A stretch of 40,321 bases of DNA from Xanthobacteraceae bacterium (lineage in GTDB: Bacteria > Pseudomonadota > Alphaproteobacteria > Rhizobiales > Xanthobacteraceae). The position numbers were made by a program, and so were the translations under genes. Shown one piece after another: positions 28,239 through 37,046 of the stretch; the first letter of the stretch is position 1; every line of letters begins with the position of its first letter. Under the pieces are notes generated by a model that was not told the origin of the DNA, did no database searches, and was given only the letters and a program-made list of their open reading frames with translations. The stretch lies in assembly GCA_030037065.1 (NCBI GenBank), contig JASHRW010000423.1, forward strand, positions 1-40,321. Direction: 5' to 3'.

Positions 28239-28568
28239 CTATCCGCAATTCCACATCGGTCCGATCGGCGTCGGCGTCCAGCAGGGGCCGAAGCTGCCGC
28301 CGTTATAGCGGCCGCGGTAAAAGCCGGGCCGACCGAAATAGTACCAATCGCCGTTATACCAGTACATCGGAGCGTCCGGCGCGCCGCCGATGGCCCCCTT
28401 CGGACCAAAAACCGGAACGTTGTTGTTGGGCGGCTGATGATAGCCGGGCAGGAAGCCGTAGCCGTGCCAGTGATAGATGTGCCGCTTGTGAGGAGGCGCG
28501 GCGAATGCAACGGCCGGCAGCAGCAGCGATAAGAGGACGGCACTTGCCAGGGAGAACGTGCGCGACAT
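28239..28568 (-). CDS. Small secreted Trp/Tyr/Gly/Pro-rich protein of unknown function
   Basis: MSRTFSLASAVLLSLLLPAVAFAAPPHKRHIYHWHGYGFLPGYHQPPNNNVP..WNCG*; signal peptide; ORF-track start 29039 is far too long. Confidence 0.65.
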   Translation of the reverse strand: MSRTFSLASAVLLSLLLPAVAFAAPPHKRHIYHWHGYGFLPGYHQPPNNNVPVFGPKGAIGGAPDAPMYWYNGDWYYFGRPGFYRGRYNGGSFGPCWTPTPIGPMWNCG

Positions 28569-28715
28569 TGCTGCACCATATACGCTCTGCCGCTCAAACG
28601 CGACGGCTCGATCCGCGAAAGATGGTGCCGCGCCCGCGCGCCGGCGAAAGCCGGCCACAATTGCCGCGTAGCTTCCTTCATCGCCAACTGGCAGGCAATC
28701 GGGGAGTGCGCGGCG

Positions 28716-29108
28716 ATGCGGTTTCGCAGCAAACTGCGCGCGCCGCCCTTGGCTGCCAGCGCCGTGTTGATTGCGCTGGGCTGCGTCTACGCCAGCACGC
28801 CGCTCTACGCGAAGAAGCATTCGTTGCCCAAGCAACCACGGCAAGTCCAGCCGCCGAAGGTTCACCTCATCAGGTGTGCCGAGGCGCCTGTGCCGCAGGT
28901 TGGGTGGCCGTGTGGGCCTGATCCGGGCATGCTGCGTTTGAATCCCCGTCCGCATCTGCAGGCGGAGCCGTCGGATGATCTGCCGACGTTTACTCCAGAA
29001 CGCTGGCGCGCGTCGGCCGATCCCGGCCAAATCCGCCAAGTCGGCATTTCCGGCGGACTGACGCGCGTCTCGGCCGGCTCAATCGTCCTATGCCGCGACG
29101 GCGGTTGA
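28716..29108 (+). CDS. Hypothetical secreted protein
   Basis: Signal-like N-terminus MRFRSKLRAPPLAASAVLIALGCVYAS; no family recognised. Confidence 0.45.
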   Translation: MRFRSKLRAPPLAASAVLIALGCVYASTPLYAKKHSLPKQPRQVQPPKVHLIRCAEAPVPQVGWPCGPDPGMLRLNPRPHLQAEPSDDLPTFTPERWRASADPGQIRQVGISGGLTRVSAGSIVLCRDGG

Positions 29109-29158
29109 GCGCGGCGGCGCCCCCGCCTAATATTCCCGCATCAGGGAAGGATTTCGCC

Positions 29159-30040
29159 ATGCAGCAGAAAACATATGACCGCGCCGCCGAGGACATCGGC
29201 AACGCCGTCGGCATCGGACACGTCAATGTCTGTATCACCGACCAGCACCATGGCACGGACTTTTACGTCACCGGGCTCGGCTACACGCGCGACCCGTTTC
29301 TCAACACCACGTCGCGCAACATGTGGATCAATGTCGGCATGAGCCAGTTCCATCTGCCGATGGGCGTGCCGGACGTGCTGCGCGGCGTCGTCGGACTGGT
29401 GTCGCCGGACCGTGCCGCCTTGCTCGACCGGCTCGCGCAGGTGCGCAAGAGCAAGAAGCTCGACGGCACCAAGTTCGATTTCCGCGAAAGCAACGATTGC
29501 GTCGAGACCGTCTGCCCGTGGGGCAATCGCATTCACGTGCATACGCCGGACGCCGAACGGTTCGGCCGCATCCAGCTCGGCATGCCCTATATCCGCTTCG
29601 ATGTGCGCCCGGGCACCGCCGAGCGCATCGCGCGATTTTATCGCGAAGTTTTGCATGTGCCGTCCGAAGTGCACAAAAACGGCGCCGGGCCGGAGGCGAA
29701 GGTCCAAGTCGGCGAGAAGCAATATTTTTATTTCCGCGAGACCGACGCGCCGGAAAAGCCCTACGACAAGCACCACGTGCAGATCTATCTGTCCGATTTC
29801 TCCGGCCCGTACCGCAAGCTGCTCGACCTCGGTCTCGTCACGATAGAGGACAACCAGTACCAGTACCGCTTCAAGGACGTGATCGATCTCGACACCAAAG
29901 AGGTGCTGTTCACCGTCGAGCACGAAACGCGCAGCCAGACCAATCCGATGTACGCCCGCCCGCTCATCAACCGCAATCCGGCGGCGACCAACATTGACTA
30001 CAAGCCCGGTCACGACAGTTTGTCCTGGGCGCTGCCGTGA
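29159..30040 (+). CDS. VOC family protein (two glyoxalase/dioxygenase-like modules)
   Basis: GIGHVNVCITDQHHGTDFYVTGLGYTRDPF and PYIRFDVRPGTAERIARFYREVLHVPSEV..HHVQIYLSDF. Start ATG 29159. Confidence 0.82.
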   Translation: MQQKTYDRAAEDIGNAVGIGHVNVCITDQHHGTDFYVTGLGYTRDPFLNTTSRNMWINVGMSQFHLPMGVPDVLRGVVGLVSPDRAALLDRLAQVRKSKKLDGTKFDFRESNDCVETVCPWGNRIHVHTPDAERFGRIQLGMPYIRFDVRPGTAERIARFYREVLHVPSEVHKNGAGPEAKVQVGEKQYFYFRETDAPEKPYDKHHVQIYLSDFSGPYRKLLDLGLVTIEDNQYQYRFKDVIDLDTKEVLFTVEHETRSQTNPMYARPLINRNPAATNIDYKPGHDSLSWALP

Positions 30041-30092
30041 AATTGTCCGGGGCGACGTCGGGCAAATGAGCGACATAGCGGCGAACTCGGCG

Positions 30093-30187
30093 TGTTCCCC
30101 TCCCCCTTGTGGGGAGGGGGTACTTGCTTCCGGCTCAGTGCAGCCGACCCCCCTCCCTATCCCTCCCCTACAAGGGGGGGAGGGAAC
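30093..30187. repeat. Pyrimidine/purine-rich inverted repeat
   Basis: GTTCCCCTCCCCCTTGTGGGGAGGGGG .. CCCTCCCTATCCCTCCCCTACAAGGGGGGGAGGGAAC; arms are near-complements. Confidence 0.7.
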
Positions 30188-30188
30188 G

Positions 30189-31448
30189 GTGACCCGCCGC
30201 GCGCTGGTCATCGGCGGCTCGCTGGGCGGGCTGATCGCGGCGCATCTGTTGCGCGCGAGCGGCTGGGACGCGGTCGTCTTCGAGCGCAACGAAGAAGAAC
30301 TGGCGAGCCGCGGCGTCGGGCTCGGCACGCATCCGCAGCTCATTGCCATCCTCAAACGCGCCGGCATCGCCTTCGACGAGACGATGGGCATCAAGGTGCC
30401 CAAGGTCATCTGCCTCGACCGCGAGGGCCGGATCGTCATTGCGCAGCCGACGGTGCGCACCATGAGCGGCTGGGCGCGGCTCTATCGCGCGCTACGTGAT
30501 GCGCTGCCGGAGCAAACTTATCGGCTCGGCAAAAATCTGTGCCGCGTCGAGCAGGCCGGCGCCGCCGTCACCGCACACTTTGCCGACGGCGCGCGCGAGC
30601 GCGGCGACTTGCTCCTCGGCGCCGACGGCATCCGTTCGGTGGTGCGTGCGCAATACCTGCCGCAGGCGCAGCCGGTTTACGCCGGCTATGTGGCTTGGCG
30701 CGCGGTGCTCGACGAAGATCTGGTGCCGCTGGAAATTCGGCGTGAGATTTTCGACCTTTACACGTTCTGTCTGCCCGAAGGCGAGCAATTGCTCGCCTAT
30801 CCGGTGCCGGGCCGCGACCACGACACGACGGTCGGGCGGCGCGCCTACAACATCGTCTGGTATCGGCCCACCGACGCGCACGCGCTGGCCGATCTGTGCA
30901 CGGACGCGGCCGGCCGCCATCATGATGCCGGCATTCCGCCGCCGCTGATCCGCCCCGAGGTGATCGCGCGCGTCAAGGCCGAGGCCAAGGCGCTGGTGGC
31001 GCCGCAGATCGCCGAGATATTTACGCGCACCACTCCGTTTTTTCAGCCGATCTACGACCTGGAATCGCCACGGCTCGTGTTCGGTTGTGCCGCGCTGATC
31101 GGTGACGCCGCGTTCGTGGCGCGCCCGCATGTCGGCGCTGGCACCACGAAGGCGGCGATCGATGCAGCGAGCCTCGCCGATTCCATCCGCGATGCCGGCG
31201 GCGATCTCGACGCCGGCCTTGCGCGCTACGAGCGCGTGCAGCTGCCGTTCGGCGTCGAGATGGTCGCGCTCGGCAGGCGGCAGGGCGCCTACCTCAGCGC
31301 CCAGCTCAAGCCCGCGGACGAGCGCAGCGCCGAAGAACTCAACCGCGACATCGGCGACGTGCTGCGTGCGCACGGCACGCGCAGCGAGCAGGTGCGCGCC
31401 ATCGTCAATGCGCGCGGGCTCGATGTTCATGTTCAATCGCCGATGTGA
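30189..31448 (+). CDS. FAD-dependent monooxygenase (aromatic hydroxylase-like)
   Basis: VTRRALVIGGSLGGLIAAHLLRASGWDAVVFER, LLLGADGIRSVVR, CAALIGDAAFVARPHVGAGTTKAAIDA. GTG start 30189 after GGGAGGGAA. Confidence 0.87.
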   Translation: MTRRALVIGGSLGGLIAAHLLRASGWDAVVFERNEEELASRGVGLGTHPQLIAILKRAGIAFDETMGIKVPKVICLDREGRIVIAQPTVRTMSGWARLYRALRDALPEQTYRLGKNLCRVEQAGAAVTAHFADGARERGDLLLGADGIRSVVRAQYLPQAQPVYAGYVAWRAVLDEDLVPLEIRREIFDLYTFCLPEGEQLLAYPVPGRDHDTTVGRRAYNIVWYRPTDAHALADLCTDAAGRHHDAGIPPPLIRPEVIARVKAEAKALVAPQIAEIFTRTTPFFQPIYDLESPRLVFGCAALIGDAAFVARPHVGAGTTKAAIDAASLADSIRDAGGDLDAGLARYERVQLPFGVEMVALGRRQGAYLSAQLKPADERSAEELNRDIGDVLRAHGTRSEQVRAIVNARGLDVHVQSPM

Positions 31449-31460
31449 TAGGCAAAGCGC

Positions 31461-32507
31461 ATGCAGTTCGGAGTGCAATTTTTCCCCAACTTCCGGCCGG
31501 CCGACAAATCCGCCGCGGAGTATTTCGCGCAGAGCCTCGACATCGCCGAGGAGGCCGACCAACTCGGCTACACGCATGCCCGCTCGGTCGAGCATTATTT
31601 CGAACGCTACGGCGGCTACAGCCCCAATCCGATCCTGTTTCTTGCCGCCGCCGCGCAGCGCACCAAAAAAATGCGGCTGGTGACCGGCGCCGTAGTGCCG
31701 GCATTCAACAATCCGCTAAAACTTGCCGGCGAGATCGCCATGCTCGATGCCATCTCCGGCGGCCGCTTTGACGTCGGTTTTGCGCGCGCATTCCTGCCGC
31801 ACGAGTTCCGCCGCTTCCGCATTTCGCCCGACGAATCGATTGCGCGCTTCCGCGAAGGACTGGAGCAGATCGAGCTTCTGCTGACGCAAGAGAATGTCAC
31901 GCACCATGGCCAGTTTCATTCCTTCGACAACATCACCTCGCTGCCGCGGCCGACGCAGAAGCCGCGGCCGAAATTTTATATCGCCTCGACCCGCACAGCG
32001 GATTCATTCGAATTCGCCGGCCGCGCCGGCCATGCTTTGATGTCGATCCCGATCGGGCCGCTGAAGGATTTGATCCCGATCTACCGCAAGGCCTGGCGCG
32101 ATGCCGGCCATCCCGGCGACGGCGAGGTGATGGTCGCATTCCACATGTTCTGCCACGAGGACGCGAAGAAGGCGCGCGAAATCCCGCACAAGCAGTTCGA
32201 GGATTATTTCATCGCGCTGTTCGAGTCCGCTGGCGAATGGACGCAAGGCACTTCGTCGAAAGACTACAAGGGTTACGACGAGTCGATCAACCGGATGAAG
32301 GATTTTACGCTGGAAAGCCAGATCGAAGCGCGCGGCGCGCTGGTGGGCACGCCGGACGAAATCAAGGCGATCATTCGCGGCTTCGAGGACAAGATCGGCA
32401 AATTCGAGCACGCTTCGCTGCAGATCAATTTCGGCACTCTTCCGATCGCAGAGGCCCAGAAATCGATGCGCCTGTTTGCGCGCGAGGTGATGCCGGCCTT
32501 CGCTTAA
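31461..32507 (+). CDS. LLM class flavin-dependent oxidoreductase (bacterial luciferase-like)
   Basis: MQFGVQFFPNFRPADKSAAEYFAQSLDIAEEADQLGYTHARSVEHYF..LVTGAVVPAFNNPLKLAGEIAMLDAISGGRFDVGFARAF. Confidence 0.9.
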   Translation: MQFGVQFFPNFRPADKSAAEYFAQSLDIAEEADQLGYTHARSVEHYFERYGGYSPNPILFLAAAAQRTKKMRLVTGAVVPAFNNPLKLAGEIAMLDAISGGRFDVGFARAFLPHEFRRFRISPDESIARFREGLEQIELLLTQENVTHHGQFHSFDNITSLPRPTQKPRPKFYIASTRTADSFEFAGRAGHALMSIPIGPLKDLIPIYRKAWRDAGHPGDGEVMVAFHMFCHEDAKKAREIPHKQFEDYFIALFESAGEWTQGTSSKDYKGYDESINRMKDFTLESQIEARGALVGTPDEIKAIIRGFEDKIGKFEHASLQINFGTLPIAEAQKSMRLFAREVMPAFA

Positions 32508-32521
32508 TTCCGGACCGTCAA

Positions 32522-33736
32522 ATGACCGCGCCCTTAGCCGGCATCCGCATTCTCGATCTCACGTCGGTCGTGGCCGGCCCGCTGGCGACGCAGATGCTCG
32601 CCGACATGGGCGCAGACGTGATCAAGGTCGAGGCGCCCGAGGGCGACGCGCCACGGCATACCGGACCGGCGCGCTCGCCCAACATGGCGGCATTGTTCAT
32701 GGGGCTTAATCGCGGCAAACGCTCGATCGTGCTCGATCTGAAAAAGGACGCCGCCAAGGACGCACTGTGGCGGCTGATCTCCAGCGCCGACGTTCTGGTT
32801 CATTCGATGCGGCCGCAAGCGATCGGCAAGCTCGGCTTCGACCATAAGATCGTGTGCGGGAAGCATCCGCGCCTGGTCTATGCGGCGCTGCACGGCTACC
32901 GCGACGGCGGCCCCTATAGCGGCCAGCCGGCCTATGACGACGTGATCCAGGGCCAGTCGGGCATCGCCGCCTTGATGGCGCAGATGGCGGGCGAGCCGCG
33001 TTACGCGCCGATGATCCTTGCCGACAAGACCTGCGCGCTGGCCATTGCCGGCGCGGTGTGCGCGGCGTTGTTCGCGCGCGAGCGCAGCGGGCGCGGCCAG
33101 TTCGTCGAAATTCCGATGTTCGAGCAGATGGTGTCGTTCGTGCTCGGTGAGCATTTGTTCGGCCACAATTTCGTGCCGCCGCTCGGTCCGCTCGGCTATA
33201 CGCGGGTGACCGCGCCGTGGCGGCGGCCGTACAAGACCAAGGACGGCTATCTGTGCATGATGGCCTACACGCAAACGCACTGGCGGAAATTCTGGAGCGC
33301 CATCGGCAAGCCGGAAATGCTGAGCGATCCACGCTTCGATTCGATCGCCTCGCGCGCGCAAAACATCGTCGCGTTGTACGAGATCGCCGGCGCCTGCATC
33401 GCCAGCAAGACCACGGACCAGTGGCTGACGCTGCTGCGCGAGCTGGAAATTCCGGCGGCGCGGATGGCAAGTCTCGACGACGTTCTGACCGACCCGCAGC
33501 TTGCGGCCTCGGGTTTCTTCAAGCGCGCGACCCATCCGAGCGAGGGCGAGATTCAGTTCACCGAACCGCCGGTGCGGTTCGACGGCGCGAGCACGATCTC
33601 TCGACGCCTGCAGCCGCGGCTCGGCGAGCATAGTTTTGAAATCCTGCGCGAAGCCGGCTTGAGCGAGAACGAAATCAGGGCGCTCGCCGCCGCGGGCGCC
33701 ACGCTCGGCGGCGGCAAGGCGGAAGCGGCGGAGTAG
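32522..33736 (+). CDS. CaiB/BaiF family CoA transferase
   Basis: LAGIRILDLTSVVAGPLATQMLADMGADVIKVEAPEGDAPRHTGP..NRGKRSIVLDLKK..start ATG 32522. Confidence 0.92.
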   Translation: MTAPLAGIRILDLTSVVAGPLATQMLADMGADVIKVEAPEGDAPRHTGPARSPNMAALFMGLNRGKRSIVLDLKKDAAKDALWRLISSADVLVHSMRPQAIGKLGFDHKIVCGKHPRLVYAALHGYRDGGPYSGQPAYDDVIQGQSGIAALMAQMAGEPRYAPMILADKTCALAIAGAVCAALFARERSGRGQFVEIPMFEQMVSFVLGEHLFGHNFVPPLGPLGYTRVTAPWRRPYKTKDGYLCMMAYTQTHWRKFWSAIGKPEMLSDPRFDSIASRAQNIVALYEIAGACIASKTTDQWLTLLRELEIPAARMASLDDVLTDPQLAASGFFKRATHPSEGEIQFTEPPVRFDGASTISRRLQPRLGEHSFEILREAGLSENEIRALAAAGATLGGGKAEAAE

Positions 33737-33950
33737 TAACCCTCCCCCCGCGAAGCGGTGGGGAGGGTCGGCGAAAATCGCGATAGCGATACGAGCCGGG
33801 GTGGGGGGAGCGGTATCGAGGCCCCCACCCCTGACCCCTCCCCGTCATTCGCTTCCGCCTTCGCGCTCCGCGCTTCGGCGGACTCAAACCCGCCGAAGCT
33901 CGCCCAGCGAGCGAAGGCGGGGCGCTCGCGGGGGGAGGGGAGAGAGCAGC
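33737..33950. repeat. Composite palindromic repeat region between convergent genes
   Basis: CCCTCCCCCCGCGAAGCGGTGGGGAGGG; CTTCGGCGG..CCGCCGAAG; CCCCCACCCCTGACCCCTCCCC..GGGGGGAGGGGA; several nested inverted repeats. Confidence 0.65.
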
Positions 33951-34931
33951 CTACGACTCCATCACGTTCGGCGCGTAGAGCTCGTCGATCTTGATCAGCC
34001 GCTGGGTCAAACCTTGCTCCAGCGAATATTGCGCGATGGTCTCGATCACCTTGCGGTTGGCTTTGAGGCCGTGATTGACCACTGGCGTCTTGGCGTCACC
34101 CGATAACAGACCCGCGGCGAGATGGTACTCCACATGCTGCCGGCGTCGCGCATTGGCGACCTCGTTCGCCGCGACGAAGGCCTTGAGGATGTTCTGCGCC
34201 ACCCACGGTTCCTTCTCGTAGATGTCGCGCCGCACCACCGCCTGGTGATTGATCGGAAAGATGCCGGTCTTGCGATAATAGCGGATGCCTTCGGCGGCCG
34301 CATCCGGGAACAAATATTTGAAGTCCGGATGGCTGATGAGATCGGCGCGGCTGCGGTCGACCAGATTATTGCCGGAGAGATAATGCAGCGCGGCGTCGAG
34401 CTCGCCATTAAGCAGCATCGAGCCCATGCTCTTGTCGGCGGGAATCTGGTTGACGGTCACGCCGGGCGGCGGCCTGAAGCCGGTGGCGCCGCCGTGGCTC
34501 TTGTCCGGTGTGCGCTCCATCCAGAACTCGATGTCCTTGGGATGCACGCCGAATTCGTGCTGCAGCACGCCGCGTGCCCATACCGCCGCGGTCTGCTGAT
34601 ATTCCGGCACGCCGACGCGCTTGCCCTTCAGATCGGCCGGCGCCTCGATGCCGGCCTTGCGCCGCACCAGGATATGGGTGTGGTAGAAGCGGCGCGTCGT
34701 GTAGATCGGCAGGCCGACAAAGCGCCGGTCGCCATGGCCGGTCACGATCATGAACGACGAACACGACATTTCCGAAACGGCGAATTCGGCGAAGTGCAGT
34801 TGCCGCCAGAACAGCTCGGATGGATGCACCACACTGGGAATGAGCTCGATGCCGTCCGGCTTCACAGTGCCGTCGAGGATCGGCCAGGTGCGCGGATTGT
34901 TGGTGATGCCGATGCTCAGTTGCAGATTCAT
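33951..34931 (-). CDS. 4,5-dihydroxyphthalate decarboxylase-like / periplasmic-binding-fold protein
   Basis: LQLSIGITNNPRTWPILDGTVKPDGIELIPSVVHPSELFWRQL..FVGLPIYTTRRFYHTHILVRRKAGIEAPADLKGKRVGVPEYQQTAAVWARGVLQHEFGV. Start corrected to 34931. Confidence 0.8.
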   Translation of the reverse strand: MNLQLSIGITNNPRTWPILDGTVKPDGIELIPSVVHPSELFWRQLHFAEFAVSEMSCSSFMIVTGHGDRRFVGLPIYTTRRFYHTHILVRRKAGIEAPADLKGKRVGVPEYQQTAAVWARGVLQHEFGVHPKDIEFWMERTPDKSHGGATGFRPPPGVTVNQIPADKSMGSMLLNGELDAALHYLSGNNLVDRSRADLISHPDFKYLFPDAAAEGIRYYRKTGIFPINHQAVVRRDIYEKEPWVAQNILKAFVAANEVANARRRQHVEYHLAAGLLSGDAKTPVVNHGLKANRKVIETIAQYSLEQGLTQRLIKIDELYAPNVMES

Positions 34932-34953
34932 GATCTTTCTCTTTTTGCTCAAG

Positions 34954-35757
34954 TCACCACTTCGGCGCGCGCTTTTCCAGAAAAGCGCGGATGCCCTCCT
35001 GCGCCGCGTCCGTGGCCACGGACTTGCAAAAGTCCTCGACCGCGTCGGCGATGCTGCGCCGGTAGTCGTTCTGGCGCATGAACGCGGCGCGGCCGAGCCG
35101 CGTGGCCGCAGGCGATTTCGCTGCGAATTCGGCGGCAAGCGCATGCACAGATGCAGCGAGTTGCGCATCGGCAACGATCTTGCTGACGAGCCCGAGATCG
35201 CGCGCTTCCTGCGCGCCGAACGTTCGCCCGCTGAACAGAAGCTCGAACGCGCGGTGGCGACCGGCGATGCGGGGCAAATGGGCGAAATGAATCGCCGGCA
35301 GTACGCCGATGTTGATTTCCGGATAGCCGAAGGTTGCGCCTTCTCCGGCGACAATAACGTCGCACGAGATGGCCAGCGTCATGCCGCCGCCGCGCGCGGC
35401 GCCGCCGACCGCCGCGATCGACGGCTTGCCGAGGCTGTACTGCGCGTCGTGCAGATCGAGGTAAAGCGCCTGCAGCAATTCGCGCACCTGTCCGCCGGAT
35501 TTGTCGAGAAGGAGCGCAAGATCAAGCCCGGCGCAGAAGCGCTGCGGAATGGCGCTGGCGAGCACAGCCGTGCGCGCCTCATCGTCCGCGGCCGCGCGCC
35601 GCAGCGCGGCGATGATGGCGCGGATCATGTCGAGGTTCAGCGCATTGACCGGCGGGCGGTTGAGCGTGATGCGCGCGATGCCGCCGGCGGCTGAGTAGCT
35701 CACGCCGGCGTCGGATGTGTCCGCCTGTCCGTCTGGGTGCAGTCCCCGCACGAGCAA
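34954..35757 (-). CDS. Enoyl-CoA hydratase/isomerase family protein
   Basis: ITLNRPPVNALNLDMI, RFCAGLDLALL, GGAARGGGMTLAISCDVIVAGEGATFGYPEINIGVLP. Confidence 0.9.
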   Translation of the reverse strand: MLVRGLHPDGQADTSDAGVSYSAAGGIARITLNRPPVNALNLDMIRAIIAALRRAAADDEARTAVLASAIPQRFCAGLDLALLLDKSGGQVRELLQALYLDLHDAQYSLGKPSIAAVGGAARGGGMTLAISCDVIVAGEGATFGYPEINIGVLPAIHFAHLPRIAGRHRAFELLFSGRTFGAQEARDLGLVSKIVADAQLAASVHALAAEFAAKSPAATRLGRAAFMRQNDYRRSIADAVEDFCKSVATDAAQEGIRAFLEKRAPKW

Positions 35758-35769
35758 AAAGGCCCGCGC

Positions 35770-36906
35770 CTAATACCGGTACGGCGCGATTTCCAGATGC
35801 GGGAAGGCGCTGAACACGCTCGGCGGATTGGTCGGCGCCGCGGCGTGCAGGTAGGACGCATCGAGTTTTCCTAAGCTGGTGATGCCAAGGAGCCCCATCG
35901 AGCGCATCATCTCGTCTTCAAGAAGTTCGAGCATGCGCACGATGCCGGCCTGACCGGCCGCGGCGAGGCCGTAGCATTGCATACGGCCGAGGCCGACCAG
36001 GTGCGCGCCGAGTGCGATCGCCTTGACAATGTCGCTGCCGCGATAAAAGCCGCCGTCAATGATGATCTTGGCGCGTCCGGCGACCGCCTCGACGACTTCC
36101 GGCAGAACATCGGCCGAGCCGCGGCCGTGGTCGAGCTGACGGCCGCCATGATTGGAGACGTAGATAAAGTCGACGCCGTGATCGAGCGCGATCTTGGCGT
36201 CCTCGGCGGTGGCGATGCCCTTGATGGCGAGCGGAATTTTGAATTTTGTCTTGATACGTTCGACCGTGCGCCAGTCGAGCGCCTCTTGATATTCGCGGCC
36301 CGTGGCGCGGCGGCGGCCGCCGGTGATGTGGCGCTTGGCGATGTCGCGTTCGCGCCGGCTGTAATGGGCGGTGTCGACGGTCAGGCAGAACGCCGCGTAT
36401 TTGTTGGCGATGGCGCGGGCGACATAATCGTCGACCCAGGCGGCGTCGCCGCGGACATAGAGCTGAAAGATGCGCAGTGCATCCGGCCCCGCCTGCGCGA
36501 CGCCTTCGAGACCCGGATCGCACACCGACGACAACATATGGGCGACGCCGAATTCGGCCGCCGCCTTGACCACCGGCGTGGCGCCTTCGGGATGAAAACT
36601 TTCCAGCGAGCCGACCGGGCAAAGCACGATCGGCAGTCGCAGCTTGCCGCCGAGAATTTCCGTCGAGGTATCGACCTTGCTCACGTCGCGCAGCACGCGC
36701 GGCCGGAACGCGATCGAATCGAGTGCCATCCGGTTGCGCCGCAACGTCGTCTCAGTCTCCACGCCGCCGGCGATGTAATCCCAGGCGTTCTGGTTGAGGT
36801 TCTGCCGCGCCTTGTGCACGACCTCGTGCAGATTCATGAAGTCGGGACTGGCCGACAGCTTGGCCAGATAGGCGGCTTCGTCGCGTTTTTCGGTGCTCTG
36901 TTGCAT
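35770..36906 (-). CDS. FMN-dependent alpha-hydroxy acid oxidizing protein (LldD-like)
   Basis: AWDYIAGGVETETTLRRNR, AIKGIATAEDAKIALDHGVDFIYVSNHGGRQLDHGRGSADVLPEV, IIIDGGFYRGSDIVKAIALGAHLVGLGR. Start likely ATG 36906. Confidence 0.9.
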   Translation of the reverse strand: MQQSTEKRDEAAYLAKLSASPDFMNLHEVVHKARQNLNQNAWDYIAGGVETETTLRRNRMALDSIAFRPRVLRDVSKVDTSTEILGGKLRLPIVLCPVGSLESFHPEGATPVVKAAAEFGVAHMLSSVCDPGLEGVAQAGPDALRIFQLYVRGDAAWVDDYVARAIANKYAAFCLTVDTAHYSRRERDIAKRHITGGRRRATGREYQEALDWRTVERIKTKFKIPLAIKGIATAEDAKIALDHGVDFIYVSNHGGRQLDHGRGSADVLPEVVEAVAGRAKIIIDGGFYRGSDIVKAIALGAHLVGLGRMQCYGLAAAGQAGIVRMLELLEDEMMRSMGLLGITSLGKLDASYLHAAAPTNPPSVFSAFPHLEIAPYRY

Positions 36907-37046
36907 ACGCGTCGCTCGCTGCGGCCGATCGGCCGGAAAGGATGGAAGCCTTGCGGATTGCAAGGATGGCACGGGACGGTACAGGGCGGCAGGCGGCGAA
37001 TCAAGAAAGCGGCGAAGGGTGCAAATTAGCGCGAGTCTGCCCGCTG

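Noticed and set aside
29141-30463. 440-aa minus-strand ORF across the VOC and FAD monooxygenase genes
   Set aside because: It crosses an intergenic repeat and lies antisense to two well-supported genes; composition is that of a GC shadow ORF.
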